A DNA stretch of 64,000 nucleotides. Origin: Candidatus Fraserbacteria bacterium. GTDB lineage: Bacteria; Bipolaricaulota; Bipolaricaulia; RBG-16-55-9; JAJCYT01. Positions 50,254 to 57,417 of this stretch are shown here, in pieces. Position numbers and translations under genes: made by a program. Position 1 is the first letter of the stretch; the number at the start of each line of letters is the position of its first letter. Where the stretch lies: NCBI GenBank assembly GCA_029262795.1, contig JAJCYT010000036.1, positions 241,587 through 305,586 on the forward strand, given 5' to 3'. The notes beneath the pieces were generated by a model. The model saw only the letters and a list, made by a program, of their open reading frames with translations, was not told the DNA's origin and did not search any database.

Positions 50254-51411
50254 GTGATTCGAAAACGCATTTTGTCCAGAAAGTTTAACCGCCGCCAGTT
50301 CCTCAAGTCCACAGCCGCTGTAGGGGTGCTTGCCAGCACGTTGTCTTCCAGACATGCTTTTGTGGGGTTTGCACAAAGCGATATGCCGTCCGAGTTGTTG
50401 GATGCCGTTGCCGGCGAAAGCGGAGAACTGAACATCTTCAACTGGTCGGACTATATTGATGAGGACACCGTGCCTCAGTTTGAAGAGGAATTTGGCATCA
50501 CCGTCAATTATTCCACCTATGAGGACAACGAGGAATTATTGGCTGCCGTTAAAGCTGATCCTGGCGCGTTTGACCTTGCCGTGCCCACGCAGGACATGAT
50601 GTTTCGCATGCGCACGCAAGGATTGATTCAAACATTAAACACCGCTTGGCTCACCAACACGATTAACCTGTCTGCTCAATTTTTGAAACCAGAATGGGAC
50701 CCCAACAACGAATACTTTATTCCCTGGCAGTGGGGAACCACCGGCTTGGCCTACAACAGCGCGCTCATTGATGACCCACGCACGGCCGGCTGGCAGTTGT
50801 TGTTTGACGGGGCCAGCGATTTCAGTGGTCGCATCACCATGCTCAACGAAAAAGAAGAGTTGATTTCTTCGCCATTGAAATTCCTAGGCTTGAGTTTGAA
50901 CACCGATGATTTGGGAGAAATCGGCCAAACGCGCGACATCCTGCTGAATCAGAAACCGCACGTGAGTGCTTATCTTGGCGCAGAAGTGAAGCCGTTGCTG
51001 ATTACCGAAGATGTGTGGGCCGCCCATCTGTGGAGTGGCGACACCTTCCAGGCGCAATGTCCCGATGAAGGCGGCAACGAAAACCTGGAATACGTGATTC
51101 CTGAACAGGGTGCGGAACTTTGGGTTGATGGTCAGGTGCTGCTTACCGATGCACCAAACCCAGCCACGGCACAGTTGTGGATGAACTTTAGTATGCGGCC
51201 AAGTGTCAATGCACAGTTGACCAACTATGTCTTCTATGCCACGCCGAATCAGGCATCGTTGGATCAGAACCTGGTTGATGAAGAATTGGTCAGTAATCCA
51301 TCGGTGTTCCCAACACAGGATATTTTGGATCGCTTGGAATTTCAGTTGGAACGCACGTCTGAAGAAGCACGCCAGCTGATGTGTGATATCGAGTTGGACA
51401 TTAAATCCTAA
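50254..51411 (+). CDS. Polyamine-type ABC transporter substrate-binding protein (PotD-like), Tat signal
   Basis: A 385-residue solute-binding protein with a twin-arginine signal (FNRRQFLKSTAAVGVLAST). The mature part opens LNIFNWSDYIDEDTVPQFEEEFG, the hallmark of spermidine/putrescine binding proteins, and has WQWGTTGLAYNSALI and a Trp in EDVWAAHLWSGD as candidate amine contacts. GTG 50254 has AAAGGAGGG upstream. The following hairpin separates it from the permease genes, so it may be made in excess of them. Confidence 0.9.
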   Translation: MIRKRILSRKFNRRQFLKSTAAVGVLASTLSSRHAFVGFAQSDMPSELLDAVAGESGELNIFNWSDYIDEDTVPQFEEEFGITVNYSTYEDNEELLAAVKADPGAFDLAVPTQDMMFRMRTQGLIQTLNTAWLTNTINLSAQFLKPEWDPNNEYFIPWQWGTTGLAYNSALIDDPRTAGWQLLFDGASDFSGRITMLNEKEELISSPLKFLGLSLNTDDLGEIGQTRDILLNQKPHVSAYLGAEVKPLLITEDVWAAHLWSGDTFQAQCPDEGGNENLEYVIPEQGAELWVDGQVLLTDAPNPATAQLWMNFSMRPSVNAQLTNYVFYATPNQASLDQNLVDEELVSNPSVFPTQDILDRLEFQLERTSEEARQLMCDIELDIKS

Positions 51412-51423
51412 TCAAATCATTTG

Positions 51424-51463
51424 ACAGGGGCGCGGTGAAACGACCGCGCCCCTGTTGTATTTT
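51424..51463 (+). terminator. Strong hairpin between binding protein and permease genes (attenuator)
   Basis: ACAGGGGCGCGGT and ACCGCGCCCCTGT form a perfect 13-bp GC-rich stem with a 6-nt loop, followed by TGTATTTTT. The permease ATG at 51473 lies only 17 bp beyond the stem, so partial readthrough is the likely arrangement. Confidence 0.8.
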
Positions 51464-51472
51464 TCTTATTCT

Positions 51473-52396
51473 ATGAGCCGAACCACAGGAACACCTCAAT
51501 CATCCATGTTGAGGCGAATTGCTGCATTTTTGCATCGTCATCCGGGGGTGTATACCTCGTTGATGATTGGTCCGTCCTCGGCTGTGCTGTTGTTTCTGGT
51601 GGCGGTGCCGACACTTATTATCCTTTACTTCAGTGTTTTAACGCGCGATTCATCGGGTCTGATTCAGCAAGTTTTAACGCTGGAAAATTATGCCAGCCTG
51701 TGGGACCCTCGGTTTTTCTGGGTATTGGTTCGTTCCCTTGCCTTGGCATTGGGCACCACGATGTTGTGTTTTCTAGTGGCCTTGCCACTTGCCTATTGGA
51801 TCACCATGTACGGTGGACGCTGGAAGAATCTTTTGATTTTTCTCATCATTCTCCCTTCCTGGACCAGTTATCTGGTGCGCGTGTATGCCTGGGTTTTTTT
51901 GCTGCGCGACAATGGGTTGATTCTCAATACCCTGGAAACGGTGGGCATTCTTGCACCAGATCATCAGGTGCGGTTGTTGTTTGACTGGCCTGCGGTGCTG
52001 ATTGTGATGGTGTACAGCTATCTCGATTTTATGCTTATTCCGCTGTACGCGGCATTGAATCGGTTGGACCGTCCGACGCTGGAAGCGGCTTCTGATTTGG
52101 GCGCCAGGCCATTGCGGCGTTTGTGGTCGATTACTTTGCCCATGATTCGCGGTGGCATTTTGGCAGGCTCTGTGTTGGTGTTTGTGCCGTCCATCGGAGA
52201 GTTTTTGGTGCCAGGGCTGATGGGTGGTAACAAAGTCAACATGGCGGGCAATCTGTTGGATTGGGCCTTTTTGCAGACAGACAACTGGCCGTTGGGGGCT
52301 GCTATGGCCATGGTATTGACAGTGATTATTCTGGCAATAATTTTTATTTATCTGCGTTCAGTCGGTAAGCAAGGCACATTGGAGCGCTTTTCATGA
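51473..52396 (+). CDS. Polyamine ABC transporter permease (PotB-like)
   Basis: A 307-residue permease with six helices; the EAA loop is LEAASDLGARPLRRLWSITLPMI near residue 195. The opening SLMIGPSSAVLLFLVAVPTLIILYFS and the EFLVPGLMGG stretch match PotB/PotH. ATG 51473 lacks a ribosome site because the hairpin occupies the upstream region. Its stop overlaps potC as ATGA. Confidence 0.9.
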   Translation: MSRTTGTPQSSMLRRIAAFLHRHPGVYTSLMIGPSSAVLLFLVAVPTLIILYFSVLTRDSSGLIQQVLTLENYASLWDPRFFWVLVRSLALALGTTMLCFLVALPLAYWITMYGGRWKNLLIFLIILPSWTSYLVRVYAWVFLLRDNGLILNTLETVGILAPDHQVRLLFDWPAVLIVMVYSYLDFMLIPLYAALNRLDRPTLEAASDLGARPLRRLWSITLPMIRGGILAGSVLVFVPSIGEFLVPGLMGGNKVNMAGNLLDWAFLQTDNWPLGAAMAMVLTVIILAIIFIYLRSVGKQGTLERFS

Positions 52397-53235
52397 AGTT
52401 TCGAAGCTGGACACCAAAGCTGTTGCTTATCTTCGGCCTGTTGATGTACGTGTTTGTTTACATGCCAATGGTGACACTAGTCATCTATTCATTTAATGGC
52501 CCCGAAGATGAGGAGCGCCGTGTCCGTTTTCCCTGGATTTATACTACGGGTGAATGGCACGATTTTTCTCTCAAGTGGTACAAGGAATTGTTCGATGATC
52601 GGGACATGAAAAAGGCGTTTCAAAACAGCTTCACCGTGGCCCTATGGTCTGTCACCCTGTCCGTATTGCTGGGCACGATGACGGCTTACACGCTTTATCG
52701 CAGGAAATTCTGGGGGAAGGGATTGTTTGAGCAGGTGCTTTATATCCCGCTGTTCATGCCGGGCACCATTGTGGGGGTGTCTACGCTGATGTTCTTTCGT
52801 TTCATTGGGTTGCCCAGAGGGTTTTGGACCATCTTGCTGGCGCATGTGGCGTTTTCGATTCCATTGGTCACGTTGGTGATTCTGGCCCGAATGCAACGCA
52901 TCAACTGGACGCTGGAGGAAGCGGCGATGGATTTGGGCGCGAATCAATTCACAGCCCTTAGAAAAGTAATTTTCCCGTTGTTGCGGCCAGGTATTTTTGC
53001 TGCCGGACTATTGGCTTTTCCCTGGTCGTTCAACGATTTTGTAATCACTTTCTTTTTACACGGACCCAAATATAACACCCTTCCCATTATGATTTACTCG
53101 ATGGCAGGGCGTTCGGGTGCGGTTTCTCCAGTCATCAATTCGCTGGGCACGTTGATTTTGGTTGGCTCTTTGATGCTGATTGGGTTAAGCTTTTTACTTC
53201 AAGGACAACGTGATCAGGGCAAAGGAAAACCATGA
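52393..53235 (+). CDS. Polyamine ABC transporter permease (PotC-like)
   Basis: A 280-residue six-helix permease. VYMPMVTLVIYSFNGPEDE followed by WYKELFDDRDMKKAFQNSFTVAL is typical PotC. The EAA loop LEEAAMDLGANQFTALRKVIFPLL and the FNDFVITFFLHGPKYNTLP segment also match. It overlaps both neighbours by 4 bp, so all three transport genes are translationally coupled. Confidence 0.92.
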   Translation: MKFRSWTPKLLLIFGLLMYVFVYMPMVTLVIYSFNGPEDEERRVRFPWIYTTGEWHDFSLKWYKELFDDRDMKKAFQNSFTVALWSVTLSVLLGTMTAYTLYRRKFWGKGLFEQVLYIPLFMPGTIVGVSTLMFFRFIGLPRGFWTILLAHVAFSIPLVTLVILARMQRINWTLEEAAMDLGANQFTALRKVIFPLLRPGIFAAGLLAFPWSFNDFVITFFLHGPKYNTLPIMIYSMAGRSGAVSPVINSLGTLILVGSLMLIGLSFLLQGQRDQGKGKP

Positions 53236-54317
53236 CGGCAACCTATAGCGTTGAATTTAAATCAGTCAGCAAATTTTTCGGTGATGTGAAAGCCGTGAAT
53301 CGGGTGGACTTGCAGGTTCACAAAGGAGAATTTTTTTCATTGCTTGGCCCTTCTGGCTGCGGTAAAACCACCAGCTTGCGGATGATTGGTGGTCTGGAAC
53401 ATCCCACTGAAGGCGATGTGTTTATCAACAACATTTGCGTTAACAACGTGCCGCCGTATGAGCGCGATTCCAGCATTGTGTTTCAAAATCTGGCACTGTT
53501 TCCACACATGACAGTGGCGCAAAATATTGCCTTTGGCCTCAAGCTAAAAAAAATGCCGCGCGATCAAATTAAAGCCAAAGTGTCCGAAATGCTTGGGTTG
53601 GTGCAACTGTCTGGCATGGAAAAACGCCGACCTGATCAACTTTCCGGTGGTCAGCAGCAGCGCGTGGCGGTGGCCCGTTCCCTGGTGCTTCAGCCTGAAG
53701 TCTTATTGTTAGATGAACCTTTGGCTGCACTGGACCGAAAATTGCGTAAGGAAATGCAGATTGAGCTGCGACGCATCCAGCGCGATGTGGGCATCACATT
53801 TATTTATGTGACCCACGATCAAAAAGAGGCACTGTCCATGTCCGATCGCATTGCTGTCATGAAAGATGGCATCATTGTTCAATTGGGGCCGCCTGAACAA
53901 ATTTACGAACAACCGCGCACACGTTTTGTGGCCGATTTTATGGGAGCGAGCAACGTGTTTGATGCCAGTATCAATCAGCAGAATGACGAGCATTTTACGA
54001 TGAAAACGCAACAAGGGCTGGATGTGCTGGCAAAAATCGGGAAAACATTAGAGTCCGACCCCATTGGTTTTTCAGTCAGGCCAGAAGCGGTAAGAATGGT
54101 TGTCGGCAATGAAAAACCTTCGTTGGAAAATGCGTATCAAGGCAAAGTGGCTTCGTTGGTTTATCTGGGGGATGTGACCGAAGTTGAGATTGAATTGCAG
54201 GGGGGCGATTGCTTTGTTGCTTTTGTCAACACCACATCACAATCCACAAAAGTTGAGGAGGGGCAAGCGGTGTGGGTGGCCTGGTCTGCACAAGACAGCA
54301 ACCTGTTGCTCGCATAA
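53232..54317 (+). CDS. Polyamine ABC transporter ATP-binding protein (PotA-like)
   Basis: A 361-residue ATPase: Walker A GPSGCGKTT, Q-loop IVFQNLALFPHM, signature LSGGQQQRVAVAR, Walker B VLLLDEPLAALD, H-loop VTHDQKEAL, and a C-terminal TOBE domain (VRPEAVRMV and YLGDVTEVEIEL). It completes the importer with the two permeases. The FAD oxidoreductase starts 6 bp after its stop. Confidence 0.94.
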   Translation: MTATYSVEFKSVSKFFGDVKAVNRVDLQVHKGEFFSLLGPSGCGKTTSLRMIGGLEHPTEGDVFINNICVNNVPPYERDSSIVFQNLALFPHMTVAQNIAFGLKLKKMPRDQIKAKVSEMLGLVQLSGMEKRRPDQLSGGQQQRVAVARSLVLQPEVLLLDEPLAALDRKLRKEMQIELRRIQRDVGITFIYVTHDQKEALSMSDRIAVMKDGIIVQLGPPEQIYEQPRTRFVADFMGASNVFDASINQQNDEHFTMKTQQGLDVLAKIGKTLESDPIGFSVRPEAVRMVVGNEKPSLENAYQGKVASLVYLGDVTEVEIELQGGDCFVAFVNTTSQSTKVEEGQAVWVAWSAQDSNLLLA

Positions 54318-54323
54318 TTTTTT

Positions 54324-55919
54324 ATGAATACTTTAATACCACAAACCATTGACAGTCTTGGCGTGCTTGATCTGCCTCAGCCAATGGAAGCATTGGCTTC
54401 AAAATCCTGGGATGCCATCATCATCGGGGCGGGCCACAATGGCCTCACCTGTGCCGCTTATCTAGCCAAAGCCGGTAAGCGGGTGCTGGTACTGGAAGCG
54501 AAAGAACGTGTCGGTGGAGCCTGTACCCTTGAAGAACCCTGGCCTGGGTACACGGTGTCTCCTTGCGCTTATTTGGCTGGATTGATGCACCCTCTTGTGA
54601 TGGAAGAACTGGATTTCCATCAGCGTGGCTTCGAGTGGTTTCCTGCCGAAGCCGGACTGTTTGTGCCTTTTGAAGACGGCAGCAGCCTGCAACTTTGGGA
54701 AGATGATGCGAAATGTGAAGCAGAAATCAAACGGTTTGCGCCCAACGATGTCAAAGGCTGGAAGGCTTTTCATGACTTAATTTCTGAGACACGAACCGCA
54801 TTGCGGCATCACCCTGATGGCGATATGTGGCTCGGCCCTGCGCCCAGTCGAGAACAAATTGAAGCTCGTTTGGGTGGTAATCAGGAAGCCATCAAAATGA
54901 TGTTTGAATGGTCGATGGCTGAGTTTTTAGAACATTATATCGAGGATGAACGCCTGCACATGGCGCTGATGGGCCAAGGCGTCATTGGTACCAATGCCAG
55001 CCCGTTTGACGCTGGCACAGCCTCAATACACTTTCATCACTCCATTGGCACGATGGAAGGCCAGGATGGTATGTGGGGGTATGTTAAGGGCGGGATGGGT
55101 GTGATTTCCTTCATCCTCTGCGATGTCGCGCGCGAGGCCGGTGCAGTTGTGGCAACGAATACGCCGGTGGCAAAGATCCTTCCTGGACAAGGGGTGGAAC
55201 TTGCCGATGGCAAAAAACTGGTTGCGCCCGTTGTCGTGTCCAATGCTGATCCTCGAACCACATTGAAGTTGTTGGGAGAATCCGTTGATTCTGGTTGGAA
55301 GGCCCAGGTTGAGGCATTTCCACAAGAGGGTTGCACCATGAAGGTTAATATTGCCATGCGTGAATTGCCTAATTTTAATGCCAAGCCTGGATTGTCCGAA
55401 CCACATCACTTTAGTCAGGTGAATACACCCTTGACCAAAGCTGAATGGAAAGCAGGGTATGCATCAGCCCAAGCAGGCAGACTGCCGGAAAAACTGTGGA
55501 CAGAGCTTTATTTTCAAACTTCTTTTGATCCATCCATTGCGCCCGAAGGCATGGAAGTAATGAGTGTGTTTTCCCAATACGTGCCAAACACGTTTGCTGA
55601 AGGCGACTGGGATATGCACCGTGATACCGCAGGAAAGCTTGCCATTGACGCCATCGTCCAGCATTGCAGCAACATGCCGGATGTGATTGAACACCTGGAG
55701 ATTTTGGGACCACCTGACATCGAAGAAAAAGTGGGCCTGGCCGGAGGGCATATTTTCCAGGGCGACTGTCTGCCTGATCAGATGTGGGATAAACGGTTGT
55801 CACCGCGAACGCCGATGGAAGGTGTGTTTTTGTGCGGTGCCTGCACGCATCCAGGCGGCAGTGTGATTGCGGCCAATGGACGCAACGCAGCGATGGAAAT
55901 TCTCCAAATTTCAAAATAG
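54324..55919 (+). CDS. NAD(P)/FAD-dependent oxidoreductase (PYROXD2/phytoene desaturase-like)
   Basis: A 531-residue flavoprotein. The N-terminal dinucleotide fold is AIIIGAGHNGLTCAAYLAKAG, then VLVLEAKERVGGACTLEE, the GG-doublet motif of the amine oxidase/phytoene desaturase superfamily. The C-terminal FAD motif is LCGACTHPGGSVIAANGRNAA. It lies 6 bp after potA in the same operon, which suggests oxidation of an imported amine or its product. Carotenoid desaturation is less likely because no other carotenoid genes are present. The substrate is unproven. Confidence 0.88.
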   Translation: MNTLIPQTIDSLGVLDLPQPMEALASKSWDAIIIGAGHNGLTCAAYLAKAGKRVLVLEAKERVGGACTLEEPWPGYTVSPCAYLAGLMHPLVMEELDFHQRGFEWFPAEAGLFVPFEDGSSLQLWEDDAKCEAEIKRFAPNDVKGWKAFHDLISETRTALRHHPDGDMWLGPAPSREQIEARLGGNQEAIKMMFEWSMAEFLEHYIEDERLHMALMGQGVIGTNASPFDAGTASIHFHHSIGTMEGQDGMWGYVKGGMGVISFILCDVAREAGAVVATNTPVAKILPGQGVELADGKKLVAPVVVSNADPRTTLKLLGESVDSGWKAQVEAFPQEGCTMKVNIAMRELPNFNAKPGLSEPHHFSQVNTPLTKAEWKAGYASAQAGRLPEKLWTELYFQTSFDPSIAPEGMEVMSVFSQYVPNTFAEGDWDMHRDTAGKLAIDAIVQHCSNMPDVIEHLEILGPPDIEEKVGLAGGHIFQGDCLPDQMWDKRLSPRTPMEGVFLCGACTHPGGSVIAANGRNAAMEILQISK

Positions 55920-55931
55920 TTCAGGAGTGTT

Positions 55932-56048
55932 ATGGCAAAGAAAATGAAGATGATGTGGCTGCTGACAAAATATCGAAAATACATTCTGCCAGCAGCCCTT
56001 GTGGTTATTGCGTTGATTGTTTATCTGGTTTGGTTTAGCTCACGATGA
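55932..56048 (+). CDS. Small single-helix membrane protein, 38 aa
   Basis: ATG 55932 with AGGAGTGTT upstream encodes a basic start (MAKKMKMMW) followed by a hydrophobic helix (ILPAALVVIALIVYLVWF) and SSR at the end. It follows the FAD oxidoreductase by 12 bp, so it may be the last gene of the operon. It overlaps the convergent Pmp3-like gene by 9 bp. Confidence 0.6.
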   Translation: MAKKMKMMWLLTKYRKYILPAALVVIALIVYLVWFSSR

Positions 56049-56204
56049 TTTTTTAGCAACAGTCCAGACCGCGTAAACCAGCCCAGGAATGAAGCCAAGA
56101 ATGGTCAAAATCAAACTGATCCAAAACTCTTTTCCGATGCCCACCGTCAAAAACACAGCCAATGGTGGAATGAAAATTGCAATCAGAATACGAACGATAT
56201 TCAT
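56040..56204 (-). CDS. YqaE/Pmp3 family (UPF0057) small membrane protein
   Basis: A 54-residue protein with two membrane helices. IAIFIPPLAVFLTVGIGKEF and LILTILGFIPGLVYAVW match the Pmp3 signature (iPPlaVfl..G.g..F, then LT.lG.iPG..yA.w). The family stabilises membrane potential under salt or cold stress in yeast and plants; the bacterial role is unclear. ATG 56204. Confidence 0.92.
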   Translation of the reverse strand: MNIVRILIAIFIPPLAVFLTVGIGKEFWISLILTILGFIPGLVYAVWTVAKKSS

Positions 56205-56260
56205 AAAGTTTCCCCCTCTCGAAAATTAATTAAACCTCATTTATGGCTAAAAAATCAAGT

Positions 56261-56827
56261 CTAAGCTGCTTTGACAGAGTTCTTTTTATTGAGAAATTTT
56301 TTGATGAATACAAAAAATAATATGCCGACCAGTGCAATTGCAATGTATGGCCAAAACACAGCCAGTCCTGCCAGCACAGAAGCGCCGATCACTTCGACGG
56401 TGGACACCGCCGGATTGGCCAGCCCGCCGGTGGTGGCGGTAGACGTTGCCCGCGTCATCGTGGTTAGTCCCTGCACCACACCCGCCGAGCCGCCGCCTGC
56501 AATCAGTGCCAGCGTCCACTGCAACGAGGGGTCCAAGCCCGTTAAAAATGATCCTGTGATGATGGTGCCTGCAATCACGGCAGCGGGGGTGGCAACGGTG
56601 TCCAGCAAATTGTCAAACCAGGGAATGAAGTAGCCCAGTATTTCAAATGCAGTGGCTGTGCCAAAGACAAAGACCGCCATCGGATTGCCGATCCATTCAA
56701 ATCCAGGCGCAAGGGTGAGTTGTCCATTGTTGGCGGCGATGCCCATCACCAACAATGGAACGAAAACACGAAACCCTGAAGCCGCGCTCAGTCCCACGCC
56801 AGCCATCAAACCAAGTAAAGTATCCAA
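56261..56827 (-). CDS. DUF4126 domain-containing membrane protein
   Basis: A 188-residue membrane protein with about five helices. The opening LLGLMAGVGLSAASGFRVFVPLLVMGIA and WFDNLLDTVATPAAVIAGTII are the usual DUF4126 sequence. A TTMTRATSTATTGGLANP loop and a basic C-terminus follow. The function is unknown. It starts at ATG 56827, 29 bp after the acetyltransferase stop in the same direction. Confidence 0.88.
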   Translation of the reverse strand: MDTLLGLMAGVGLSAASGFRVFVPLLVMGIAANNGQLTLAPGFEWIGNPMAVFVFGTATAFEILGYFIPWFDNLLDTVATPAAVIAGTIITGSFLTGLDPSLQWTLALIAGGGSAGVVQGLTTMTRATSTATTGGLANPAVSTVEVIGASVLAGLAVFWPYIAIALVGILFFVFIKKFLNKKNSVKAA

Positions 56828-56856
56828 ATTGTCCCTCTTTGTGCGTCATTAAGATT

Positions 56857-57318
56857 TTATCTGTCAGTTAGAGAAAGACGTGCGACGACCTCACCATCTT
56901 CCCATTCGTCCGTTTCTAAAAATCCGAAACTCGTGTATAGATGTTTTGCTGATATGTTGGACGGTTGATAAGAAAGTGCGAAATTCTGGTGTCCACGCGT
57001 TTTGCTGAGTCGTTCAATGACAGCCTTTAGGGCTTGCCTTCCCAACCCCTTTTTCTGATGTGACTGATCAATGATAAACCCACCAATCCAACAGCTTCCA
57101 TCGTCTGAATCCACGGCCCACATCATGAATCCGATTATCTGTTCATCGAGGCAAATGGCCAGCGGTTGCCAGAGTTTTCCGTAAGAGCAAAGGGCCAGAT
57201 AATAACAAGGTTCAGCAACAAAATCTCGTTGTTCTGCTTTGACGCTGAGTTTGACAACATCACGCCAATTGCCGCCATCAACATCACGGATGGATACTTT
57301 GGATGTGCTTGAATTCAT
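56857..57318 (-). CDS. GNAT family N-acetyltransferase (spermine/spermidine N1-type layout)
   Basis: A 153-residue GNAT. WIGGFIIDQSHQKKGLGRQALKAVIERL carries the Q/RxxGxG loop (QKKGLGRQ), with SAKHLYTSFGFLETDEWEDGEVVARLSL at the end. The final W-E-x-G-E-x-x-x-R layout and VKLSVKAEQRDFVAEPCYYLA opening resemble the BltD/PaiA diamine acetyltransferase group, which would fit the polyamine theme nearby, but this is inference. Confidence 0.85.
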   Translation of the reverse strand: MNSSTSKVSIRDVDGGNWRDVVKLSVKAEQRDFVAEPCYYLALCSYGKLWQPLAICLDEQIIGFMMWAVDSDDGSCWIGGFIIDQSHQKKGLGRQALKAVIERLSKTRGHQNFALSYQPSNISAKHLYTSFGFLETDEWEDGEVVARLSLTDR

Positions 57319-57367
57319 AGAGTGAATAGTACTTCTTTTGAAGGAGATTTGTAAAATTGCTGTTGTT

Positions 57368-57400
57368 CATGAATGGGGCAGTTTTAGCTGCCCCATTCAT
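57368..57400 (-). terminator. Hairpin after the large secreted protein gene
   Basis: ATGAATGGGGCAG and CTGCCCCATTCAT form a perfect 13-bp stem with a 6-7 nt loop, 18 bp beyond the stop. No T-run follows on the minus strand, so it is a strong stem of uncertain termination strength. Confidence 0.65.
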
Positions 57401-57417
57401 GATTTCTGATGGTTGTT

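Noticed and set aside
54462..55914. Several open frames antisense to the FAD oxidoreductase
   Set aside because: All lie within one well-supported flavoprotein gene and lack motifs or ribosome sites.
54324..55919. Carotenoid (phytoene) desaturase
   Set aside because: The fold is shared, but no crtB, crtE or other carotenoid gene is present and the gene is coupled to a polyamine transporter.
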